From contig WJLW01000019.1 in NCBI GenBank assembly GCA_014728295.1, forward strand, positions 62,001-126,000: a stretch of 64,000 nucleotides of DNA, in the 5' to 3' direction. Numbering within the stretch: position 1 is the first letter of the stretch; every line of letters starts with the position of its first letter. The DNA is from Chitinivibrionales bacterium (GTDB lineage Bacteria; Fibrobacterota; Chitinivibrionia; Chitinivibrionales; WJKA01). The notes below the pieces were generated by a model. The model made no database searches. It saw only the letters and a program-made list of their open reading frames with translations, and was not told where the DNA came from. The position numbers and the translations under genes were made by a program. Shown piece after piece: positions 9,127 to 17,701 of this stretch.

Positions 9127-12100
9127 TCATTTCCTGAAGGAAGAAATAGCCGAAAATTCTGTTCCTGCCTTTTCAAGCGCAGGAGTGATCGTAGTCTGAG
9201 TGCCAATTCCCGACAAATGCACCAGCTCGGCAAGATACCCGTTCAGCAGAATCCACCAGGTATTGGTGTACGTCGGACCGAATTTATGGGTACCCTCAAT
9301 CATGATAAAAGCCATGCGCATTTCGGGCGCCACAGTCCCATCCGCCATCTTGATTCCCGGTTGGTACCAGAATATCATGCCTCGGTAAGGATCAACAACA
9401 GACCAGCCCGACCAATCCGCTTCCAAGCCGGGTGATCCCCAGGGCAAATCGGTAAATGTTGACGTAATTCTTACCAATAGTGAATCGTCGCTGCCATTAT
9501 CGTCAATGTAAATCCAGAGATTCCTGCCCCACTCGGCGCCAACGCCCTCCACCAGACCCAGAGTTTGCCAATTGTCACTGTCGGCACAGAATATCGGTAT
9601 TTTGACATCGTGCAGGATCTTGCCTATTCGCTCGTCATCCGCGGTTTGTGAAATAAAGATGACATCGGCCGGTGGAATCGGACGGCTTTTCGCGTCGTAT
9701 TCGGAAATAAATTTATCCTGTGCAACTGTTTGAATTTCGTACTGGCCCCACGTTTTAATCGAATCGATAATTTCCTGGTCGATATCTTCCAGGGCCCCAT
9801 TGTTGCGAAGATATAATATTCTGGTTCTGCAGCTATTCTGATCGCTGGGAGTAATCACATACGTAAATATTGAATCGGCGCCGATTTCACCGCCTGCAGG
9901 GTCTCTCAATATGAGCGTTATCGTATCATGCTGCTCGCAAACATTATCACTTTTGATATTCAGCGATATGGATTTGACAGAATCTCCAACATCAAAATTA
10001 AGGATAGCCGGATTGACGGTATAATCAAGATAGCGCTCGGCATTCCCGCCCGAAACAACGCGCGCCCGAACCGCCTGGTGTGCGCTCACATTAAGGTAGA
10101 CCGGCAGCGTAACCGTGTAATTGCCTTCTCCTCCCGATGAATCGGTCATGGCCAGGTTGATATGTATGTCGGGAGGAGGGGTAATCGAAGTATCGTTATC
10201 GAGTATTCTGAGCGAGAATTTTTCGGGATAGACTACCTTCGTATTATAGGTAGTTCCCAGAATCTGCAACACCAGCACCTCATCATTTTCATCCAGCGTA
10301 TCATTGACAACCGGTATTTCGATCATCGCTTCGGTATTGCCGGGCGGTACAAAGGCCACCATTGGCTGGGCAAGATGGTAATCTTCGCTTTGCGCTGTTG
10401 TCAGGTTACCGTCAAGACCATAGCCGATTCGAATGGTGTCGTAAAACGTATCCGACATCTTGATATACAAACTACAGACGCCGCCGTCTTCGAACAGTGA
10501 ATCAGAAGCACGGTCAAAATGCAGCGTGATATTTTTTTGCGGCGGCAACACCCGTATCTGCGGTTTGAGCGTATCGGCGACGTTGCCGACCGAGGCGATA
10601 ATCTCCAGCGTATGCAGGCCCGTATCCTGTATCGTCGGCCTCCAGACGAGATGCGGATCAATGCTGTTATCCACCAAGATTGCATTGGTTCCCAGCACCC
10701 GCGCGTTGAAAAAGAACTCCCCGGAAGAAACAATGCTCAGAAAAATATCAAGCGGCTCTTCTCCGAAAATAAGGGTATCGGGAAAATCCGACAGTGTTGT
10801 CAAGAATTTGACCGAATCAACCACGACCGGGGCCGGTTTGGCGACTGATACCGTATATGAATATTCGGCTGTTTGAAAACCGTCCGATGCAAAAAGGGTA
10901 ATGTTTACCTTACCGGTGTCCGAAAGCGTCGGCGTCCAGACAAGCTTTTTGGATGCATCGAGTGAAATGATTGTGTCACGCTGGGCACGCGTAATCTGGA
11001 TTCGCGCCCATATCTGAACATCATCACCATCGTCATCACGGGCAGAGATATCGGCGGCATAGGCTTCTCCGGCGATAAGATAGGCGTCTTTGGGCGCCGT
11101 GGTAAATATCGGATATTGATTGTACATGACCTTGAAGGTCGTATCGGCGCGGTTATTGTCCATATCGAGCGCGACAACCGTGACAGCAAAGGCCGTATCG
11201 TGCGGGATGTCAAGCGTCGTTTGGTAAACCGAAGGACCGGCTTCATTCACCGTGGTGCCGGCAATAGTCACGGTTGCAATGCCGACGCCGTTGTCAAGTA
11301 TCGTCATTTCACAAAGCGAATTCTTACGGTTGGATATATGATTACTGCTTATCGGCTCCCCCTCGATGGTGATATTTTTTATGTTCGGCGGAATGGTATC
11401 TTCCACCTGGACATCCTTTATTACGGTGATTGATTGAGAAGCGATAGTGTCGCTGGTCGAGCGCGAAGGAAGCGCATACAACTTTACCTTCGAAACATTT
11501 TCGGAAAGGGCTATTCGCAACTGGAAATCCGAGATGTCGCGTGTTAAGACCACTGGTGAAGCGACGGGAACGTTATTGACCATGTAGAAGAGGTGCACCG
11601 AATCATAAATTTCAATATTGCGCATCGTTCCCAGCAGTGTCACAGCTTCGCCCTGAATTGTCGTTGTATCTTCGGCTGGTTCGGACAACACGATTTTGGG
11701 GGAATCGACAACAATCGTACCGGCATCATAGTGCAGCCAGAAGGTATCGGTTGCGGCGTTCAACTGGTTATCGCTCGCGTTTACCACAATGGTCAGGGAG
11801 TCATCGCCGCCCAGTGTATCGAGGCCTCTGAATTCGGCAGTGCATCTGAATGTATCTGCGGCTGCGGTATCGCATACAAAAGGAGCTCCGTTCAACGAAA
11901 CGCTCTTGATGTCGCTTTCACGATCGTACACCGCCGCCCGGAAGTAAAAACTCGAATTACCACTATATATATTCTTGCCAACCAGTGATGCATTCTCACA
12001 TAAAATTATCGGCGCTTCGTAATCCTTGAGCGTAATGACAAATGCATGCCCCGGCGAACGAGCTGCGCCACTCTTGACATAGAGTTCTCCTGTCGCAGCA

Positions 12101-12669
12101 GTAAACGCCCCGTCGAACGAGATTTGCGTTGCCGGCGTATCCGTCACAATACGTGTCAGGCTTGATATGTCCCAGATGTAAAGCACATCATCGTCAACCG
12201 GAGGGGTCTGCAAAGTGATGGGCTCACCTATTTTGCCGGCGATATTAGTCTGGTTGAGCGGGGACATGCCGTACAGGTCGGAAGACTTTGAAATCGTTTG
12301 GCCATTGCCAAGATAGCCCACCAGAGTTATGGCATGCATTCCGGTATCTTTGTATGATACTTCATAGAGCGCTACCTTGAGCGTCGCGAATTTATCGCTG
12401 GTAATCAGCGAGTCGGCATGTGACCAGAGTCGGTTGCCGGGCGCCGAAAGCTTGAGTGAATCGACATTATCGAGCAATATGCCGTCCAGGCTTATCGTAA
12501 AGGTCGAAAATATTTTGACCGTATCGCTGCCGCCGTTGGCGATTGAAATTGACACATCAGAATTGTCGGGATTACGGTAGGGATTTCTTTGTTCCTCAAG
12601 CACGCCACAGGACAGAGTCAGAATCAGTGCACCGGCAACGGCGACTGATCCATAAATTGTGGTTCTCAT
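9127..12669 (-). CDS. Large Calx-beta and cadherin-like surface lipoprotein
   Basis: A 1180-residue lipoprotein, lipobox LTLSC near residues 17-21, starting at the ATG preceded by AAGGAGCTCCGAAC; 14 codons further upstream are open but have no such site. The body is a string of beta-sandwich repeats. Near 540-630 a putative Ig/cadherin-like domain has DDDGDDV and LVWTPTLSDTG motifs, and a second WRPTIQDTGLH copy follows. Two Calx-beta-type domains lie around 740-960 (NDTLDENDEVLVLQI; YLDYTVNPAILNFDVGDS). The last 230 residues form a separate Rossmann-like module starting TRILYLRNNG, with an IFISQT strand. It is the third gene after the protein kinase and the beta-helix protein, with a 151-base gap. 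A cell-surface adhesion or binding role is inference. Confidence 0.75.
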   Translation of the reverse strand: MRTTIYGSVAVAGALILTLSCGVLEEQRNPYRNPDNSDVSISIANGGSDTVKIFSTFTISLDGILLDNVDSLKLSAPGNRLWSHADSLITSDKFATLKVALYEVSYKDTGMHAITLVGYLGNGQTISKSSDLYGMSPLNQTNIAGKIGEPITLQTPPVDDDVLYIWDISSLTRIVTDTPATQISFDGAFTAATGELYVKSGAARSPGHAFVITLKDYEAPIILCENASLVGKNIYSGNSSFYFRAAVYDRESDIKSVSLNGAPFVCDTAAADTFRCTAEFRGLDTLGGDDSLTIVVNASDNQLNAATDTFWLHYDAGTIVVDSPKIVLSEPAEDTTTIQGEAVTLLGTMRNIEIYDSVHLFYMVNNVPVASPVVLTRDISDFQLRIALSENVSKVKLYALPSRSTSDTIASQSITVIKDVQVEDTIPPNIKNITIEGEPISSNHISNRKNSLCEMTILDNGVGIATVTIAGTTVNEAGPSVYQTTLDIPHDTAFAVTVVALDMDNNRADTTFKVMYNQYPIFTTAPKDAYLIAGEAYAADISARDDDGDDVQIWARIQITRAQRDTIISLDASKKLVWTPTLSDTGKVNITLFASDGFQTAEYSYTVSVAKPAPVVVDSVKFLTTLSDFPDTLIFGEEPLDIFLSIVSSGEFFFNARVLGTNAILVDNSIDPHLVWRPTIQDTGLHTLEIIASVGNVADTLKPQIRVLPPQKNITLHFDRASDSLFEDGGVCSLYIKMSDTFYDTIRIGYGLDGNLTTAQSEDYHLAQPMVAFVPPGNTEAMIEIPVVNDTLDENDEVLVLQILGTTYNTKVVYPEKFSLRILDNDTSITPPPDIHINLAMTDSSGGEGNYTVTLPVYLNVSAHQAVRARVVSGGNAERYLDYTVNPAILNFDVGDSVKSISLNIKSDNVCEQHDTITLILRDPAGGEIGADSIFTYVITPSDQNSCRTRILYLRNNGALEDIDQEIIDSIKTWGQYEIQTVAQDKFISEYDAKSRPIPPADVIFISQTADDERIGKILHDVKIPIFCADSDNWQTLGLVEGVGAEWGRNLWIYIDDNGSDDSLLVRITSTFTDLPWGSPGLEADWSGWSVVDPYRGMIFWYQPGIKMADGTVAPEMRMAFIMIEGTHKFGPTYTNTWWILLNGYLAELVHLSGIGTQTTITPALEKAGTEFSAISSFRK

Positions 12670-12820
12670 GTTCGGAGCTCCTTGTATCAAGACCAAAATA
12701 CGTTGCATCAAGCATCATGCCAATCGAATCAGCCTTCTTGATCCGAAAAAAGGCCTTTCACCGCACATGTTGTCCGCTTGAATAGAATTTGCGTCTCAAT
12801 TCTGGGATGCCAAAACGCGC

Positions 12821-13702
12821 TCACCACATAAACGAGAAACCAAAACCAATTGCACCAATCAGCGCCGCACCACTTCCCGCAAATGTAGCCAGCAGGTCTT
12901 CTTTCTTTTGCTTCCGGGCATCTTCCCACTTATCATCGATATCGGGATCGTTCTGGTTACCTGGATCGTCGGGATCGTTCAGTTTGTCAAAACGTGCCTG
13001 CGATTTCTGGTAGCTGAGCGCTTTCCAAGCTGTAAACGCACCACCCCCGATAAGCAAAGTAGCGCCGGAAATGCGAAATGCCATACGTGTGGCTAGTTTG
13101 CGTGAAATCGATTGTGAGACTTCATCCGGCAATTCGACATTTGAGGGTGCTGCCAATGAGAAGGGCTCGTTGTCGCCGGTATCTTCACGTTGACCATTGA
13201 TGACAAGATTTGACTTGCCGTTTCTGAAAAAGCGACACTCCTTAATTCTGATAAATTGCGCCAAAGAGTTAATCCCGAAAAGTGAATAATAGATGCAACA
13301 GTGCTCGAATGTGGTCCCCAGGGCATTTTCGTTGATGGTTATGCCATTCCAGTCATAGGGTGCGGGTTTCACCTGCGACAGGCTGCCGCGGGCGGAATCA
13401 TTTTCGGAAGTAAAATAAATCGGCGTCTTTGGGGTACCCCGTGCCTGTAAGGTGCCATGCACCTGCATCCCGGTAAAATTTTTGAAAAGAAGCACAACCC
13501 CCGGCTCAATGATAATTGTTTTTCCAAACGGCACCACGATATCTGCGGTCACCAGGTATGGCTTGCCGTTGTCCTCAACAAGGTCGGGAAGATTTCCGGC
13601 CAGCGTGTCATATGGCCCGGCTGCGGTTGCCGATGCACATAGCGACAGGTACACCATGACCACTGATTGATATAAGCGCATCATACTGCCCCTACTCGCC
13701 AT
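12821..13702 (-). CDS. Exported beta-helix-like protein with C-terminal membrane segments
   Basis: A 293-residue protein with an N-terminal signal peptide (about 1-28, ending ASATAAG). Residues 45-165 resemble the parallel beta-helix opening seen in many secreted proteins: a GKTIIIEPGVVLLF turn, then GTLQARGTPKTPIYFTS. Two hydrophobic segments near 207-225 and 272-291 flank an acidic, Asp/Asn/Pro-rich linker. The start has GGAG six bases upstream, within the last codons of the kinase gene; only three bases separate the kinase stop from this ATG, so the two are translated as one unit. Function unknown; the coupling suggests it is a partner or substrate of the kinase (inference). Confidence 0.7.
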   Translation of the reverse strand: MASRGSMMRLYQSVVMVYLSLCASATAAGPYDTLAGNLPDLVEDNGKPYLVTADIVVPFGKTIIIEPGVVLLFKNFTGMQVHGTLQARGTPKTPIYFTSENDSARGSLSQVKPAPYDWNGITINENALGTTFEHCCIYYSLFGINSLAQFIRIKECRFFRNGKSNLVINGQREDTGDNEPFSLAAPSNVELPDEVSQSISRKLATRMAFRISGATLLIGGGAFTAWKALSYQKSQARFDKLNDPDDPGNQNDPDIDDKWEDARKQKKEDLLATFAGSGAALIGAIGFGFSFMW

Positions 13703-13705
13703 GTA

Positions 13706-15649
13706 CTACTCCATCAATTTGCGGATCTGCTCGTTGGCGGCGGCAAAATGAGCATGACCCTGATTGTTGCGATAGGTGTATTTGACGTTATACCAGGCAT
13801 CCAGAGCCTTCTGCTTAGCTGCTTTTTCGGGATTGCGGGTATACAGGCCGGTCAGGCACAAAGCAGAATAATATTCCGCGCTCTGCGACAGCGCTGCTTT
13901 ATTGCCGAAAAGCGACGGAGCGGTGGCACATTTGCCGAATTGCGTCAGTGCTGAATTGTATTTGCCCTGCCCATAGAGATACATTCCTTTTGCGTGATAA
14001 TACGAAACATCGTGAATGATATGTTGTGAAAAAAAACCACCCAATTGAGTGCTTTTGCCCAGTGACTTGAGCGCCTGCATTTTGTACAGCAGGTGCCGCG
14101 GCCGGTTCGATTCGGCGGGAACCATCTCACTATGGATGCGCACAACGTTTGGATAATGCCTGTTGTTTGCCGCACGCATTATTGCTTCGGACAAGGTCCC
14201 CACTCCGTATTGCTGTTTGACCGAATCACTCAACGTCATTTGCGGCGCAACCCGCCCGGATACCGACGCAGGCGTGTCGGCTATTTCGAGAGGCCTGGTG
14301 GTGCGCGATTCCGACTTTTTTGGCGGGCGGAAGCTCTGAACAGGAGGTTTTTTGCGCACCGGCTTCCCCCGACGCGGTTGAGGCGGCTGCCGCGAGGTTT
14401 TGACAGTTTCGTGCTTTGCCGGTTTCTGGGCCTCAGGCAAAGATTCTGCAGCATTTTCCCGAAAAGCTGTATCCGCCGCCTGCGAAGCCGTTTGCTGTGG
14501 CTCGGATTGCCGTGAAATTTCCACCGGTGCGCCGGAAAGGCGCGCAGGCGTCTTTGTGCGTATTTCAAGCGAATTGGTAATCAGCCAGGTTGCACCCGCT
14601 ATCAGGCCGGCCCCGGCGATCACCACAAACGCAACTTTCCAGGGGAATCGCCTGCGGTAATCGACGATGCGCTTGAATTCGTCATTTTGTATGAAAAATT
14701 CAACCGTCTCTTCCGGATTGAGCACCGTAATCTTGCCGTGTATTTTTTCGAGATCCTCCAACACTTCCGTTGCAAACTCATAGCGCTTATCCGCATCATA
14801 GGCCAGACACTTATTGACCAGGTTGATTAGCTTGCCCGGGAGCTTGCGGCGAAAGTTCTTTAACGGTTCGAATTCATTCTTCATGCGGGCCGGTACCAGT
14901 TTGGTAACATTGACTTCCGGGAAAGCTCCGGCGCCGGTAAGCATTTCATATATCACGCAGCCGAATGAGTAGATATCCGAACGTGCATCCAGCTTTTTTC
15001 CGTCGAGTTGCTCAGGAGCCAGATACTGCAGAGAACCCACAATAGTGCCCTGCAGGGTGTGCATTGATACGCTTGTCGGGGTGGCGATGCCAAAATCCAT
15101 TATCTTGACGACGCCATTGCCGGGAACCATTACATTGGCCGGCTTGAGATCGCGATGCAAAATGCCCTTGTAAGACTCCTCACCGAAAACATATGTGTGA
15201 TTATGCGTAAATTTCAGCGCGCGCAACAACATTATGCCGATGCCCGTGCACACTTCAAGCGGCAAAGCCCCGCGTTGTTCGACAATCTTCTCCAGGGATA
15301 CTCCCTCAATCTTCTCCATCTCGATAAAGGGAAGATTATTCCACATCCCCACCGAATGAATTTCAATGATATGAGGATGACGCAGTTGCGCCGTGACTTT
15401 CATCTCGGTTTCGAAGCGGCTGATGGTTTCCCTGCTGTTATTCGGCTTAAGCAATTTTACGGCGCGATGAACCCCGAGTTTCTCAACCCAGATGTCATAG
15501 ACAATTGCGGCGCCTCCCTCACCCAGAATCGAGGATATGACTCCAGACGCCAGCGCAACCGGCTGCGAGCCGTCGGGAAGCACTGTAAGCGATTGGGAAT
15601 TTGTGTAATTCTCAGGGGTTATGGGAACTATTTTTTCTGGCTCACCCAT
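13706..15649 (-). CDS. Membrane-anchored Hanks-type Ser/Thr protein kinase
   Basis: A 647-residue protein. The kinase domain spans about residues 35-300, with a Gly-rich loop LGEGGAAIVYD, the VAIK-type lysine in RAVKLL, catalytic HRDLKPANVM, metal-binding DFGIATP and an activation-loop GSLQYLAPEQ. A single membrane helix follows near 340-362 (VAFVVIAGAGLIAGATWLI), then a basic, Pro/Arg/Lys-rich stretch (about 385-450), and a TPR-like alpha-helical C-terminus. The topology puts the kinase in the cytoplasm and the tail outside. All catalytic residues are present, so it should be active. It heads a three-gene minus-strand set; promoters presumably lie in the AT-rich gap upstream. Confidence 0.9.
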   Translation of the reverse strand: MGEPEKIVPITPENYTNSQSLTVLPDGSQPVALASGVISSILGEGGAAIVYDIWVEKLGVHRAVKLLKPNNSRETISRFETEMKVTAQLRHPHIIEIHSVGMWNNLPFIEMEKIEGVSLEKIVEQRGALPLEVCTGIGIMLLRALKFTHNHTYVFGEESYKGILHRDLKPANVMVPGNGVVKIMDFGIATPTSVSMHTLQGTIVGSLQYLAPEQLDGKKLDARSDIYSFGCVIYEMLTGAGAFPEVNVTKLVPARMKNEFEPLKNFRRKLPGKLINLVNKCLAYDADKRYEFATEVLEDLEKIHGKITVLNPEETVEFFIQNDEFKRIVDYRRRFPWKVAFVVIAGAGLIAGATWLITNSLEIRTKTPARLSGAPVEISRQSEPQQTASQAADTAFRENAAESLPEAQKPAKHETVKTSRQPPQPRRGKPVRKKPPVQSFRPPKKSESRTTRPLEIADTPASVSGRVAPQMTLSDSVKQQYGVGTLSEAIMRAANNRHYPNVVRIHSEMVPAESNRPRHLLYKMQALKSLGKSTQLGGFFSQHIIHDVSYYHAKGMYLYGQGKYNSALTQFGKCATAPSLFGNKAALSQSAEYYSALCLTGLYTRNPEKAAKQKALDAWYNVKYTYRNNQGHAHFAAANEQIRKLME

Positions 15650-15861
15650 GCTGCATTAAACTTTAATGAATTCAAGCATAGTTAACAAATTCAAAGCGTT
15701 ACGTTTTCATTAAACGCCAGTGCAGGCATTTAGTGCGGCAGACGCGTCGATTGCACGATCTATGATAAATTAATTCAAATCATCACTTTATGCACAGAAA
15801 AAAAAATTGAGCGCTTAAATTACGTAAATCGGGATGCATGCACCCGGCACGTCATGAGTGA

Positions 15862-16124
15862 TCAAGGCCTGAGATAAAGTGTTTTTACCTCAAAAGGCGC
15901 GAATGAAATCTCTACTTCTTCCCCTTCCCGCCAGTCGAAAAGGGTTTCGCAGCGCAACAGCTTACTGCCACGGCGTAGCGAAAGCACCTGATTAATGATC
16001 GAATTGCCTACCGCATAGGTCAAATTCATTTCCGCGCAGAGAGAATTCGCAAGGATAACGTTTTTTCAATTAATTGGGCCTGTTGCGGAGTTGTGCTGCG
16101 AAAATAATCGAACACATTTCAGGC
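15862..16124 (-). pseudogene. Frameshifted C-terminal remnant of a GH38-like glycosidase
   Basis: On the minus strand, codons from 16065 down to the stop at 15862-15864 read KNVILANSLCAEMN and end FAPFEVKTLYLRP. The final PFEVKTL pattern and the NVIL opening resemble the C-terminus of GH38 alpha-mannosidases. Upstream, another frame reads FDYFRSTTPQQAQLIEK; restoring one A to the A6 run at about 16061-16066 would join them. Beyond about 16124 both frames close, and no catalytic domain is present. This looks like the last 85 or so codons of a deleted gene. The family assignment is tentative because only the tail remains. Confidence 0.4.
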
Positions 16125-16223
16125 CTTTACTGCTTTTGGATCCGGATTGTTCCAGCTTAAGGAAAATGCGTCCGGTGGTGCAGCAAGTCAAAACTGGATC
16201 GTACCTGAAATCAACGCATCCGG

Positions 16224-16247
16224 TTTTCCGGACGGTAATCCGGAAAA
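16224..16247 (-). terminator. Strong inverted repeat at the end of the signalling cluster
   Basis: TTTTCCGGA and TCCGGAAAA form a perfect 9-bp stem (10 with the flanking G-C pair) around a six-base loop, beginning four bases after the stop of the last cheY gene. There is no long T-run beyond the stem, so it may act as a bidirectional terminator or an mRNA 3'-end stabiliser. Confidence 0.55.
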
Positions 16248-16251
16248 CGCG

Positions 16252-16608
16252 TCAGAGGCCGAGTTTTTCTTTGAACACTTCGGGAGTGAAGGGCTTGACG
16301 ATATACCCATTAGCTCCGGCGCCGACGGCTTCGATAACCTTGGATTTTTCGGACTCGGAAGTGACCATAATAATTTTAACATCCTTGTAAGCAGGATTCT
16401 GGCGCACATTCCTGAGCATGGCCATGCCGTCCATAATCGGCATATTAATATCGAGCAAAACTATGTCCACGGGCATGTTCTCGGCCAGTTTCTCCATTCC
16501 TTCCTGACCGTTTGCGGCATCGATGATATCGGTGATACCGATGCCGCCCAACTGGTTCCGCTGTATTTTATGCATGGTGTTCGAATCATCAACCAGCAAA
16601 ACACGCAT
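16252..16608 (-). CDS. cheY: CheY-like single-domain response regulator
   Basis: A 118-residue receiver with nothing fused to it. It has the acidic pair VDD at residues 6-8, phosphoacceptor Asp in LLDINMP near 53, the switch Thr in MVTSES near 81 and the conserved Lys in VKPF near 103. It lies 12 bases after cheX and is preceded by GGGAGG. Being last in a chemosensory cluster next to its likely phosphatase CheX, it is probably a CheA target. No flagellar switch gene is in the window, so its output is open. Confidence 0.9.
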   Translation of the reverse strand: MRVLLVDDSNTMHKIQRNQLGGIGITDIIDAANGQEGMEKLAENMPVDIVLLDINMPIMDGMAMLRNVRQNPAYKDVKIIMVTSESEKSKVIEAVGAGANGYIVKPFTPEVFKEKLGL

Positions 16609-16620
16609 TGTGCTACCTCC

Positions 16621-17079
16621 CTATTTCGTCTTGAGCGCCACTTCCATGGCAAAATCCCCGATCGGAGAGCTGAGCGGAACAATAATGGTAGGAATTCCGC
16701 TTTGCACCTCGATGCGATGATCGGCGCCGACGACTACATTCGGAAGTGAAATTGACAAATTATATTCGGTTAAATATTGTTTTGCATTGCCGGCAATAAT
16801 ATTGGCAATTTCGCCAATGCCGTCAATCAATTCGGCACCGACTTCTTTAACTTCCGCGCCGATAAGCGTGGAGACGACCTTGAACGCAATATCGCGTGGA
16901 AAACTGACCGAAATCAGTCCTTGCGCTTCCCCGGACAGACCTATTACGCCCGATACGTCGAAGGCATGTTTGGCGTCCTTTTTCAGAGTGGGGGCGCCGA
17001 TGGCCAGCTCGACGTTGAGCATTGTTTTAAACGTATCGTCGGTTGCTTTGAGAAAAGGATTAACAAATGAAACGTCCAT
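16621..17079 (-). CDS. cheX: CheX-family phospho-CheY phosphatase
   Basis: A 152-residue protein matching CheX, which dephosphorylates CheY-P. The opening FVNPFLKATDDTF and the helix GEIANIIAGNAKQYL near 97-111 carry the catalytic Glu-x-x-Asn pair (E and N of GEIAN), the signature of the CheC/CheX/FliY group. Only one such helix is present, as in CheX rather than CheC. It precedes a cheY by 12 bases. CheX use is typical of spirochaetes, Thermotoga and several FCB and delta lineages rather than enterics with CheZ. Confidence 0.88.
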   Translation of the reverse strand: MDVSFVNPFLKATDDTFKTMLNVELAIGAPTLKKDAKHAFDVSGVIGLSGEAQGLISVSFPRDIAFKVVSTLIGAEVKEVGAELIDGIGEIANIIAGNAKQYLTEYNLSISLPNVVVGADHRIEVQSGIPTIIVPLSSPIGDFAMEVALKTK

Positions 17080-17237
17080 TGTTCACATTCTCCCGGATCT
17101 GATTGTAAATGATTCAAGGTGCATTCGTGACAGCAGGTCGACCTGGTTGATGCACGAATTGAGCTAAAGCTCGTATCATGCATCCATTATATCCCAATAC
17201 CAACTACAAATCAATACATTTGTGAAATAGCAGGCGC

Positions 17238-17576
17238 TTATGATTTTGCAATTGATTTGGTAATGCAGGCTGTTTCGCCAACGGTAAACAATGTATCAAA
17301 ACAACAGGTTCTTATCAGCGATCTGACCACATTGCTCGGGGAAAGGATGATCAATTCTTTGCCGTGTTTGGAAATGACTTTATGCAGATATATTAAGCCG
17401 CCGAGCCCCTGGCTGTTAATATACGTTGCCTTGCTGAGCTCAATGCATATCCTCCGGTAGGAGCTGTTTTTCAAGCTCTCGACCGCGCGCTGCAATTCTA
17501 CAATATTAGCTCCGGCGATTTCACCTTCAACATAGATGATTTCGGTATCACCAAAATCTGCGGCATTAATGTTCAT
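17238..17576 (-). CDS. STAS-domain anti-sigma factor antagonist
   Basis: A 112-residue single STAS domain like SpoIIAA/RsbV. The phosphorylatable site is the Ser in YINSQGLGGL near residues 53-62, in the family position. In partner switching, a HATPase anti-sigma kinase phosphorylates this Ser and a PP2C phosphatase removes the phosphate. A SpoIIE-type phosphatase and a second STAS protein lie in the same cluster. Gaps of about 125-160 bases to each side leave room for its own promoter. Confidence 0.85.
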   Translation of the reverse strand: MNINAADFGDTEIIYVEGEIAGANIVELQRAVESLKNSSYRRICIELSKATYINSQGLGGLIYLHKVISKHGKELIILSPSNVVRSLIRTCCFDTLFTVGETACITKSIAKS

Positions 17577-17701
17577 TCGGGCTCTTTTAGGGATTCAGCG
17601 TTAAGGCAAAAATGCAGCGCGTACACGCATTTTTGTTACGATGATCTTTGTAATTGTATCTCCGAATTTGCATTTAGTCAATACCTGCAAAGAAGATACT
17701 G

